Below, in pieces: positions 36,172 to 43,724 of a stretch of DNA of 64,000 bases. The notes under the pieces were generated by a model, which searched no databases, had not been told where the DNA came from, and was given only the letters and a program-made list of their open reading frames with translations. A program made the position numbers and the translations under genes. The DNA lies in contig NZ_CP072347.1 in assembly GCF_018127925.1 (NCBI RefSeq), forward strand, positions 1,180,501 through 1,244,500. The letters are read 5' to 3'. Numbering within the stretch: the stretch's first letter is position 1; each line of letters starts with the position of its first letter. The stretch is from Prevotella melaninogenica (GTDB lineage Bacteria; Bacteroidota; Bacteroidia; Bacteroidales; Bacteroidaceae).

Positions 36172-37719
36172 ATGAGTATTAGAAAATCAATAGCTGCTGC
36201 GTTTATTCTTGGTAGCTTACTCTTACCATCAAGCGTATCGGCTCAATTCAATTGGCCATACAAGGTGACCAATGGAAAAGCTGTAACGGAAGTTCCAGTA
36301 CGTGCAGCTGGACAGGAAAGTGCATTGAACATGACGACACCTAAGTTAAAGGTTGTTCGCGTAGCTTTTGTTGGTTTAGGAATGCGCGGTCATGATGCTG
36401 TAGAGCGTTGGACACACATCCCTGGCATCCAAGTAATGGCTCTCTGTGATTATGAGCGTGACAGAGCTGAGAGATGTCAAGAATATCTGCGTAAAGCAAG
36501 TATGCCTGCAGCCGACATTTACTCTGGCGAAGATGGCTACAAGGAGCTTTGCAAGCGTAAGGATATTGACCTTGTGTATATAGCTCCAGACTGGAAGCAC
36601 CACTTCCTTGTTGCCTACGAGGCTATGAATAATGGTAAGCACGTTGCCGTAGAAGTACCTGCTGCCATGAACCTTACAGAAATTTGGAAACTCATCGATA
36701 TCTCTGAGAAGAAGCGTCTGCACTGTATGATGCTTGAGAACTGCTGCTATGACTTCTTTGAGTTGAACTCACTAAACATGGCACAGAAAGATGTCTTCGG
36801 TGAGATTCTTTATGTTCAGGGTGCCTATCGTCATGAACTATCTAAATTCTGGGACGCATATTGGAAGAAGGATGCACAAGACAAGTTAGGCTGGAGATTG
36901 GATTACAACCAGAAGTTCCGTGGTGATGTTTACGCTACTCATGGCTTAGGTCCTATCGCACAGGTTCTGAATATCCACAGAGGTGACAAGATGAATACGC
37001 TTATTGCTATGGATACAAAGTCTGTTAACGGTAAGAAACAGGTTGAAAAGATGACTGGTGAGCCTTGTAAAGAGTTCCGTAATGGTGACCAAACAACTAC
37101 CCTTATCAGCACTGAAAACGGAAAAGTTATTGAGATTCATCATAATGTAATGACCCCACAGCCATACAATCGTATGTATCAGCTTACTGGTACAAAGGGT
37201 TTTGCCAATAAGTATCCTTTTGAAGGCTTTGCGCTTTCTGCTGAGGAGATGAAGAAATCAGGTGTTACTCCGTCATCAGACAACCTTTCAGGTCACTCTT
37301 ATCTTTCACAGGTTGATACAAAAGCATTGATAGAGAAGTATGAGAGTCCTATCGTTGCTAAATATGAGAAGCAGGCAAAAGAAGTTGGTGGACATGGTGG
37401 TATGGACTTCATCATGGATTCACGTTTGGTCTACTGCTTGCAGAATGGTCTTCCTTTGGACATTGACGTTTATGACTTAGCAGAATGGTGCTGCTTAGCT
37501 GAGTTAGGTTCTATCTCCATGGACAATGGTAACATCCCAGTAGAGGTGCCTGATTTCACACGCGGAGAGTGGAATAAGGTTAAGGGATTCCAACACGCTT
37601 ATGCATCTCCTGCTGATGAAGCACAGGCTGCGGCAGACGCAATGGACTTCACAACTAAGTTGAAGGAAAAAGGTAAGAAATACTGGGAGAAAGTCGACAA
37701 GGCTGCAAAGAAGAAGTAA
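36172..37719 (+). CDS. Exported Gfo/Idh/MocA oxidoreductase, GH109-like
   Basis: 515 residues with a signal peptide (RKSIAAAFILGSLLLPSSVSA). A Rossmann NAD-binding domain follows, with VAFVGLGMRGHDAVERW and the acidic CDYERDRAERC. The substrate domain carries the GH109-type residues CCYDFFELNSLNMA and YATHGLGPIAQVLNI. GH109 enzymes use NAD transiently to cleave alpha-N-acetylgalactosamine; other secreted relatives have unknown activity. The residue pattern fits GH109, but I cannot assign a substrate. It is monocistronic, between its own promoter and a terminator. Confidence 0.82.
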   Translation: MSIRKSIAAAFILGSLLLPSSVSAQFNWPYKVTNGKAVTEVPVRAAGQESALNMTTPKLKVVRVAFVGLGMRGHDAVERWTHIPGIQVMALCDYERDRAERCQEYLRKASMPAADIYSGEDGYKELCKRKDIDLVYIAPDWKHHFLVAYEAMNNGKHVAVEVPAAMNLTEIWKLIDISEKKRLHCMMLENCCYDFFELNSLNMAQKDVFGEILYVQGAYRHELSKFWDAYWKKDAQDKLGWRLDYNQKFRGDVYATHGLGPIAQVLNIHRGDKMNTLIAMDTKSVNGKKQVEKMTGEPCKEFRNGDQTTTLISTENGKVIEIHHNVMTPQPYNRMYQLTGTKGFANKYPFEGFALSAEEMKKSGVTPSSDNLSGHSYLSQVDTKALIEKYESPIVAKYEKQAKEVGGHGGMDFIMDSRLVYCLQNGLPLDIDVYDLAEWCCLAELGSISMDNGNIPVEVPDFTRGEWNKVKGFQHAYASPADEAQAAADAMDFTTKLKEKGKKYWEKVDKAAKKK

Positions 37720-37742
37720 ACTCCTACGAAAACTAAATATAC

Positions 37743-37783
37743 AAATGCCGTAACGCTCAGAGAGTGTTACGGCATTTATTTTA
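37743..37783 (+). terminator. Terminator after the Gfo/Idh/MocA gene
   Basis: AAATGCCGTAAC pairs with GTTACGGCATTT (37743-37754 with 37766-37777), followed by ATTTTAC. Confidence 0.75.
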
Positions 37784-37829
37784 CTTTAAAGTGGTAAAGC
37801 TATTCTTTAACACAGAAGGCTTTAACTCT

Positions 37830-38903
37830 TTATCTCTTCAAAGCTAAATTGTAGTTATAATATTCCGTATTACCAGTGATGTCCTCAAGTACTTCAATAA
37901 ATGGAGGGAAGTTCACATCCTCATGATCAACGATTCCCTTTGTCTCCAAAATCTGAAGATTAGAGGTTGGAGCAAGGTAAGTGTCAAGTTCAAAGAACTG
38001 ACCACGCCAGATAAAAGTCTTGCGAATCTTGTGGATAGATTGACGATAAGGATCTGCCTGACGCATCAATGATTCATATAGATTATTATCTATCTGTCGC
38101 TCAGTAACAACCTGTTCATTATTCGGTAAAGTCTTCTTTGTTGTACGAACATTAACCGAAACACCATTCAGAGTACGACGACGTAGACGCACCTCACTGC
38201 GAGGTTCTGAGGTTAGATAGGTCTGTGTAATCTCACTTTCGATAGCATCAGGAATCTCACCAGTCAATCGAACAATGTATTTACGCTCCTCGACAATCTG
38301 CTGTGGAATCTCCAATACATTAGAAATATCCTGTATAACACGCTTAATCTTTGTGTCAAAGTTCTCGTGATTGTTGATTACACGCAAGTGCGGATGTTCC
38401 GACCAAGCTTGAATGACTTTCTTATCCATTTCACGTGCAAGCTCAAGCCCTTCTGTACGTTCAGCATTATTAGCAGTGGTATAGAACTGTTCTGCTCCAT
38501 CCGCAGCACTCACAAGGTGAAGAACTGCATCATAACGAGCACGAAGTTCCTCAGAAGTTGTTCCTACACCAGCTGTAATCTCTTTCCACATCTCTGGCTT
38601 CATATAAGCAGAGATATCCATTGTACCACGATCACATACTATAATCGTAGGTTTATCAATGGTCTCAGCCATACGCGTAAACTTATCTTCCAAAGCAAGC
38701 TGAACCTCCAATGTTGCCTTCTCTCCTTCATAGAAGAACGCAGCATTATCTGTAAGATAATCCATACCCGCCTGAGAGAAGAGCGTTGGAACTTCTGGAA
38801 TGATAAACACCTTATAGCCAAGACTTGAGAAATGCTCAATGATCTTGACAAGTGCAGTCGTTTTTCCGGCACAAGGTCCGCCGGTAAGTACAATTCGTTT
38901 CAT
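37830..38903 (-). CDS. P-loop ATPase fused to a CYTH-like domain (Ttd14-like architecture)
   Basis: 357 residues. The N-terminal half (about 1-190) is an AAA_28-type P-loop domain: Walker A GGPCAGKTTAL, Walker B-like IIVCDRGTMDISAY, and a lid region. The C-terminal half (about 200-355) resembles a CYTH/triphosphate tunnel domain, with alternating charged strands such as SEVRLRRRT, TERQID and FELDTYL. This pairing is known from the eukaryotic TRPL translocation defect 14 protein and scattered bacterial proteins. The substrate is unknown; a nucleotide- or triphosphate-linked phosphotransfer is plausible. It lies just downstream of the rpsF-rpsR-rplI operon terminator on the same strand. Confidence 0.75.
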   Translation of the reverse strand: MKRIVLTGGPCAGKTTALVKIIEHFSSLGYKVFIIPEVPTLFSQAGMDYLTDNAAFFYEGEKATLEVQLALEDKFTRMAETIDKPTIIVCDRGTMDISAYMKPEMWKEITAGVGTTSEELRARYDAVLHLVSAADGAEQFYTTANNAERTEGLELAREMDKKVIQAWSEHPHLRVINNHENFDTKIKRVIQDISNVLEIPQQIVEERKYIVRLTGEIPDAIESEITQTYLTSEPRSEVRLRRRTLNGVSVNVRTTKKTLPNNEQVVTERQIDNNLYESLMRQADPYRQSIHKIRKTFIWRGQFFELDTYLAPTSNLQILETKGIVDHEDVNFPPFIEVLEDITGNTEYYNYNLALKR

Positions 38904-38910
38904 AATGACT

Positions 38911-38944
38911 AAAAAATCCCCTCCACCCGAAAGTGAAAGGGATT
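38911..38944 (-). terminator. Terminator of the rpsF-rpsR-rplI operon
   Basis: On the minus strand a 12-bp stem (two G-U pairs) with loop TTTCGG runs into TTTTTT. It separates rplI from the AAA-CYTH gene. Confidence 0.8.
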
Positions 38945-38989
38945 ATTATCTAACATTACTGCTTTACAGTGCAAAATGTCAATATAAAA

Positions 38990-39517
38990 TTACTCAGCTG
39001 CAGGAGTTTCCTCCTCAGCTACAGGTGTCTCTGCTGGCTGCTCTACTGGAGCCTCCTCAACAGCAGGTGCCGGCTGGTTCTCTGCAACAACAGTTACAGG
39101 AATCTTAACCTCAACCTCCTTGTGGAAGTGTACAGTAGCCTCAGATGTGCCAACCTTCTTCATATCGCGCATTGTAACAATCTTACGATCGATTTCAATA
39201 CCGCGCTTAGCAAGTTCCTCAACAACAGTAGCTGCGTTTACTGAACCGTAAGTTACGCCAGTAGCAGATACCTTAGTTGCAATAGCAAGCTCTACACCAT
39301 CCAACTGAGCTGCCTTCTTCTCTGCCTCAGCCTTGAGAGCTGCGAGCTTAGAAGCCTGCTGCTTCAAGTTCTCTGCCAACTGCTTCTTTGCAGATGGAGA
39401 AGCGATGATACCCTTACCAGTTGGGATGAGATAGTTACGACCATAGCCGTTCTTCACATTAACGATATCGTTCTTGTATCCAAGACCGATAATATCTTCT
39501 TTCAAAATAATTTCCAT
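38990..39517 (-). CDS. rplI: 50S ribosomal protein L9
   Basis: bL9, which binds 23S rRNA at the base of the L1 stalk. The N-terminal domain is canonical (MEIILKEDIIGLGYKNDIV, NVKNGYGRNYLIPTGKGI), with a long connecting helix and a C-terminal domain ending near residue 147. Residues about 148-175 are an added Ala/Glu/Pro-rich acidic tail, giving 175 residues against the usual 148-150. Last gene of the rpsF-rpsR-rplI operon. Confidence 0.96.
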   Translation of the reverse strand: MEIILKEDIIGLGYKNDIVNVKNGYGRNYLIPTGKGIIASPSAKKQLAENLKQQASKLAALKAEAEKKAAQLDGVELAIATKVSATGVTYGSVNAATVVEELAKRGIEIDRKIVTMRDMKKVGTSEATVHFHKEVEVKIPVTVVAENQPAPAVEEAPVEQPAETPVAEEETPAAE

Positions 39518-39532
39518 CTATTGACCTCCTTT

Positions 39533-39802
39533 TTACTTCATCAAATCGGTTACGTATGGAAGGAGCGCAATCTGGCGTGCACGCTTAACAGCTTGAGCCA
39601 CACGACGCTGATACTTCAAAGAAGTACCTGTAATACGACGAGGAAGAATCTTACCCTGCTCATTGAGGAACTTCTTCAAGAACTCGCCATCCTTATAATC
39701 GATGTACTTAATACCGCTCTTCTTGAAACGGCAATACTTCTTCTTCTTTGTATCGATAGAAGGAGCGGTCAAATAACGGATTTCTGATTTCTGCTCTGCC
39801 AT
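39533..39802 (-). CDS. rpsR: 30S ribosomal protein S18
   Basis: bS18, 89 residues, partner of S6 on the platform of the small subunit. Typical segments are [19 protein letters not shown] and the RNA-binding C-terminal [20 protein letters not shown], followed by [15 protein letters not shown]. It lies between rpsF and rplI with short spacers. Confidence 0.97.
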   Translation of the reverse strand: MAEQKSEIRYLTAPSIDTKKKKYCRFKKSGIKYIDYKDGEFLKKFLNEQGKILPRRITGTSLKYQRRVAQAVKRARQIALLPYVTDLMK

Positions 39803-39805
39803 GAT

Positions 39806-40150
39806 TTAAGCCTCCTTTTTAGCTGCCCATTTAGCACGACGCTTCTCAGCATAAGCTGCAGAATACTTGTCCTGCTTAACGGTGATGTAACGAATAACCT
39901 TCTCGTCACGACGGAAGCCGGTCTCGAGAGTGTCGATAACTGTTGGTTCTGCGTTGAACTCTAACAATGCGTAGAAGCCAGATGACTTCTTCTGAATGTT
40001 GTAAGCCAACTTCTTCAAACCCCAAGCCTCCTCGTTCAAGATCTCAGCGCCATTGTCGGTGAGCAGTTTCTTGAATTTAGCGACCGTTTCCTTCATCTGT
40101 TCATCAGACAAAACGGGAGTCAAAATGAAAACGGTTTCGTATTGATTCAT
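39806..40150 (-). CDS. rpsF: 30S ribosomal protein S6
   Basis: bS6, 114 residues, ferredoxin-like fold: [37 protein letters not shown] and [12 protein letters not shown]. The start is the ATG at 40150. A longer reading to 40231 begins upstream of the TACTTTTG box (40209-40216) and so cannot be in the mRNA. Its stop lies three bases before the rpsR start. The roughly 50-base leader is the place where S6:S18 autoregulation would act in other bacteria. Confidence 0.96.
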   Translation of the reverse strand: MNQYETVFILTPVLSDEQMKETVAKFKKLLTDNGAEILNEEAWGLKKLAYNIQKKSSGFYALLEFNAEPTVIDTLETGFRRDEKVIRYITVKQDKYSAAYAEKRRAKWAAKKEA

Positions 40151-40208
40151 ACTACTTAAAAATATAAAATTGTGAATTAAATTACACCTGCTTTCGCATA
40201 ATGCGGTG

Positions 40209-40257
40209 CAAAAGTAGTAATTTTTATGCAACTGACCAAATATTTTTTGTACTTTTG
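40209..40257. promoter_or_regulatory. Divergent promoters: rpsF operon (-) and small membrane protein (+)
   Basis: TACTTTTG lies at 40209-40216 on the minus strand and at 40250-40257 on the plus strand. The minus-strand box excludes the longer rpsF reading. Confidence 0.6.
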
Positions 40258-40287
40258 CTCCAATAAATAGTATATTTACACTTTTGT

Positions 40288-40491
40288 ATGAAAAGATATA
40301 TCAAATACTTAGGCATTGCAGACATTATTTTAGGTCTGCTTCTGTTCGCACTCCATGTCATTCTCCACTTCAATGGGAACGAGCTTCTTTTCGGTGGATT
40401 AGTACTGGTCTTGAGTGGTGTTATCATATTTGTAAGGGGAGAGCGTTTAGCCTCATTCCAATCTTCAAAGGAGGGAGAGAAGGAGGATTAA
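40288..40491 (+). CDS. Small two-helix membrane protein
   Basis: 67 residues: basic start MKRYIKYLG, then two hydrophobic helices (about 8-27 and 34-50) separated by HFNGNE, and a charged tail [15 protein letters not shown]. It has its own promoter box 31 bases upstream, divergent from rpsF. No family recognised. The size and helix pattern support a real gene, though only moderately. Confidence 0.6.
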   Translation: MKRYIKYLGIADIILGLLLFALHVILHFNGNELLFGGLVLVLSGVIIFVRGERLASFQSSKEGEKED

Positions 40492-40772
40492 CAGGATTTT
40501 TCGTTAAATATGTGGATGTTTTTCGTATCGTTTTACTGGAAGTCAAAGTTAAACATCAAAGAAAAACATAGGCAAGATTGTCAAACTACCTATTTTATTA
40601 TCACTTTCCAACATAGAGCCCCCTTTCTTCTTGTATGTTGATAATTCGCAGACAAAACCATGAAAAATCATTACATAATTTCAAATAAAACATTTATAAA
40701 TAAGGACAAAAACACGTATAAAAAACAAGTCTACAAACAACAGAAAATCAATTAGTTATAAAATAATACGTA

Positions 40773-40882
40773 AAGAGGTGCTTAATTGGACTTCTAAAGG
40801 GCGTTAAAAAGGGTCTTAAAGGGCACCTATTGCAAGTCAATTAGGCGTCTTTAAAAAGCCAAAAGAGCATGTATTGGTTTCG
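40773..40882 (+). repeat. 22-nt-period array, family 1 (copy 3, five units)
   Basis: Units start at 40773, 40795, 40817, 40839 and 40861, exactly 22 apart, with cores such as TAAAGGGCGTTAA and TAAAGGGCACC. It lies in a 598-base gap between convergent genes; the remainder of the gap is AT-rich with no gene I can support. Confidence 0.82.
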
Positions 40883-41089
40883 AATTGCATGAAAATAGCT
40901 TACAAATATCTATCGATATAAGAACAAGTTGTTTATAAAAGATGGATAGACATGATAATAGGTAGATATTTAACCCAAGTCGGTCATTAGAGCCTAAAAG
41001 GTTTTATATTATATAAAAAGGTGTATGCAACCTCTTTATATAATATTATAGCAGATAGAATGGCATCAAAACAACTCTAACAAACCAAC

Positions 41090-42004
41090 TTATATATCAA
41101 AACTTGCACCTTCTTGTGTCAGGAAAGTATTAGGAAATATTTCTTTAGCTTCATCTAATAGCTGCTGTTCATTACCATAACGTGCTGAATAATGCCCTAA
41201 AAGAAGTTTCCCTGCAGCTGCATCCCGAGCCACCTGTGCTGCTTGCTGCGACGTACTATGCCAATAAAGACGAGCACGATCAGCATCTTGCGCTGCGTAT
41301 GTACTTTCATGATAGAGCGTACTTACCTCTTTTACAAGATTATGGAGTGTTTTAATGTATCGCGTATCAGAGCAATAAGCATAGCTACGAGCAGGTGCAG
41401 CAGGGGTTGTTAGCTTACTATTAGGAATCACATCACCCTCTGGCGTTGCCCAATCAGCCCCAGCCTTTATATTATTAATCTGACTGATAGGAATATGATA
41501 AAAGTCTATCATGTCACGGCGGATATGTGGTAGCGTTGGTTTCTCACGGAACAGATAACCACAACAATCTATACGATGCTGCAAAGGAATTGTTTCAACC
41601 GTCAGACTCCTATCCTCGTAAACCACCTTATTCTGCTTTGTATCAACAGCATGAAACACTACTTCGAACTCTAATCCCTGACAAAAAAAGTTCAATGTTT
41701 GGTCAAGTATAGGCTCAAAAGCAGCGGGAGCATAGATATGTAATGGAGCCGTACGCCCTGTCATACCAAAGGTTGAAATCATACCAGGCAAGCCAAAGCA
41801 ATGATCGCCATGCAAGTGGCTAATAAAAACAGCAATAATCTTTGAGAAATGTATGCGCGACCGACGAAGTTGTATCTGCGTTCCCTCTCCGCAATCAATC
41901 ATAAAAAGCTTCTCCCTAAGCTCAACAACTTGGGAAGAAGCGTTATGTTGCAAAGTTGGTAACGCGCTACCGCAACCAAGAATATGTACTTTGAATGGTT
42001 CCAT
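41090..42004 (-). CDS. rnz: Ribonuclease Z
   Basis: tRNA 3'-end endonuclease of the metallo-beta-lactamase fold, 304 residues. Motifs are LGCGSALPT, the zinc-binding SHLHGDHCFGLPG (HxHxDH), the catalytic-domain EGTQIQLRR, and the downstream HESTY and GHYSARY. The start is the ATG at 42004 (MEPFKVHILGCG). A start at 42028 adds eight residues and is less family-like. Length is normal for bacterial RNase Z. Confidence 0.95.
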   Translation of the reverse strand: MEPFKVHILGCGSALPTLQHNASSQVVELREKLFMIDCGEGTQIQLRRSRIHFSKIIAVFISHLHGDHCFGLPGMISTFGMTGRTAPLHIYAPAAFEPILDQTLNFFCQGLEFEVVFHAVDTKQNKVVYEDRSLTVETIPLQHRIDCCGYLFREKPTLPHIRRDMIDFYHIPISQINNIKAGADWATPEGDVIPNSKLTTPAAPARSYAYCSDTRYIKTLHNLVKEVSTLYHESTYAAQDADRARLYWHSTSQQAAQVARDAAAGKLLLGHYSARYGNEQQLLDEAKEIFPNTFLTQEGASFDI

Positions 42005-42110
42005 ATAGACTGACCAATATCTTTTCATCCCACCCTTTTAAGAGAGGAATGAAAAGATTAGCTTATATAATAGCCGTTACATTCTCTTTAAAGAGAGTAT
42101 AGCGAAGAAC

Positions 42111-42668
42111 TTACTTACCTCTTGTAAAGACAAAAAGTCCCGATTTATTCTCTAATGACAATGTGTCTGCTCCAAGGCTTTCTACGTCAAAGGTGTCTTT
42201 TGACAGAATCAGCTTACCGTTCCATATTTTCCATGATGTCCATGGATTCTTCTCAGACTGCAAGCTTGAAGTAACGCTTCCTCCTTCTTTTATCTCAAAG
42301 TTGCGATCAAGACTACTCCAGTTACCTAACAAAGAGGTAAGATTAATCGCTGAACGCATAAAGTTATCACCATACTCTTTATAACCAATAATGGCAAATC
42401 GGTCACCATTAATCTTTCCACCTTTAACAACTTCAAATGTATCATTTGGGTTTACAAGATATTCAAGTGTGTCACCATGATCGGTAAGCAGAACAATAGA
42501 GTTCATACCACCATCCACCATCGTACCATAGATAGTACTATCGTTTGTGGCAACAGAGTCTTCAGCCTCTTCAGTTTCAGACAACATAGACTTAGGTTTG
42601 CTATCCTTACAAGAGATTGCTACTGCAAGAATAAACAAAGACATGATAAAATAAAAGGTTCTTTTCAT
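42111..42668 (-). CDS. Lipoprotein with a lipocalin-like look, function unknown
   Basis: 185 residues with lipobox LAVAISC (Cys20). The mature protein starts with an acidic low-complexity stretch (MLSETEEAEDSVATND) and then alternates short strands: TIYGTMVDGGMNSIVLLTD, TLEYLVNPNDTFE, and a GNWSSLDRNFEIKEGG segment typical of lipocalin-like lipoproteins of Bacteroidales. The start of mazG's stop lies 29 bases upstream on the same strand, so it may be cotranscribed with mazG. Specific role unknown. Confidence 0.7.
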   Translation of the reverse strand: MKRTFYFIMSLFILAVAISCKDSKPKSMLSETEEAEDSVATNDSTIYGTMVDGGMNSIVLLTDHGDTLEYLVNPNDTFEVVKGGKINGDRFAIIGYKEYGDNFMRSAINLTSLLGNWSSLDRNFEIKEGGSVTSSLQSEKNPWTSWKIWNGKLILSKDTFDVESLGADTLSLENKSGLFVFTRGK

Positions 42669-42697
42669 ATTTACACTCCTTAATTTTTATCGTAATT

Positions 42698-43579
42698 TTA
42701 ATTGTTAGCAGCCTTAGCTTGATTCCATAACTCATCCATTTCAGCAAGAGTTAAGTCTTTTATCGTAACACCCTTTGCCTTAGCAGCTTCCTCAATATAG
42801 TTAAATCGCTTGATAAACTTCTGATTCGTGTGCTCAAGAGCATTATCAGGATTCAAATGATAGAGGCGTGCTGCATTAATAAGAGAGAATAAAAAGTCGC
42901 CAAGTTCTTCTGTTGAACGTTGCTTATCCTCCTTCATCAGCTCGTTCTTCAGTTCTTCTAATTCTTCATATACCTTATCCCAGACCTGCTCTTTCTCTTC
43001 CCAATCAAAACCAACATTACGTGCCTTGTCTTGGATACGGTAAGCCTTAATAAGACTTGGCAGTGAATTGGGCACACCAGAGAGTACCGAAGTGTTTCCG
43101 TCACGTTCACGTTGCTTGCGCTGTTCCCATGTTGATTCTACCTGTGAAGCAGTATTAGGAGTTGTCGACTGTGCGTTCTTAGCAGCCTGTTCTTCTTCAT
43201 CTTTGTAAACTACTTGTCCTGCAGCATTAACTACCATATCAGAATGTGTCACACTCCAACCCGTCCAATCGATAAAATCATGTCGAAACATAAGTTTGTC
43301 GGATTGCGCATTGCAGACATCAGCAACATCAAAGTCCCCCTTTTCTTCACCCAATGTAGAATAGAAGATAACATGTTCCATGACGTCTCCAAGCTCTTTA
43401 CAGATATTCTTTGAGTCATTTTTTAAGAGCGCATCTGCCAACTCAAAGGTCTCTTCAATCGTATTGGGACGGAGGCTTTCATTAGTCTGTTTACTATCCC
43501 ATGGGCACTCCTTTCGGAGTCGTTCTTGAATATCTAAAAGTCGGGAAAAAGCTTTCAGTTTATCTTCTTTAGTATGCAA
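42698..43579 (-). CDS. mazG: Nucleoside triphosphate pyrophosphohydrolase MazG
   Basis: House-cleaning NTP pyrophosphatase, 293 residues. The EExxE-type metal site is in RPNTIEETFELADAL, the second acidic motif in KELGDVMEHVIFYS, and the C-terminal repeat is conserved (SLIKAYRIQDKARNVGFDWEE, EELGDFLFSLINAARLY). The start is a TTG at 43579, which gives the family-like MHTKEDKLKAFSRLLDI; no ATG lies in frame upstream. The usual RRHPHVFG region is replaced by FRHDFIDW and an extra stretch of about 35 residues rich in Ala, Gln and Thr. Confidence 0.88.
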   Translation of the reverse strand: MHTKEDKLKAFSRLLDIQERLRKECPWDSKQTNESLRPNTIEETFELADALLKNDSKNICKELGDVMEHVIFYSTLGEEKGDFDVADVCNAQSDKLMFRHDFIDWTGWSVTHSDMVVNAAGQVVYKDEEEQAAKNAQSTTPNTASQVESTWEQRKQRERDGNTSVLSGVPNSLPSLIKAYRIQDKARNVGFDWEEKEQVWDKVYEELEELKNELMKEDKQRSTEELGDFLFSLINAARLYHLNPDNALEHTNQKFIKRFNYIEEAAKAKGVTIKDLTLAEMDELWNQAKAANN

Positions 43580-43641
43580 AGTCTTGATGTTTAAAGTTAA
43601 ACATAAACGTTAAAGTACTCATCAGTGTACTATTATTGATG

Positions 43642-43679
43642 CAAAGATACGCTTTTTAGGCGGATTTTTTGTACTTTTG
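43642..43679. promoter_or_regulatory. Divergent promoters mazG (-) and valS (+)
   Basis: Minus-strand TATCTTTG lies at 43642-43649 and plus-strand TACTTTTG at 43672-43679. The -33 regions overlap, so the two genes may be read in a mutually dependent way. Confidence 0.6.
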
Positions 43680-43724
43680 CATCGTAATTTTAAAGATAAT
43701 AAAGAAATAATAATATACGAGACA

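Noticed and set aside
40151-40231. Longer rpsF reading
   Set aside because: It starts upstream of the promoter box and adds Cys-rich residues not found in S6.
43677-43724. Upstream TTG start for valS
   Set aside because: It overlaps the TACTTTTG box and adds residues unrelated to ValS; the ATG at 43725 gives the family N-terminus.
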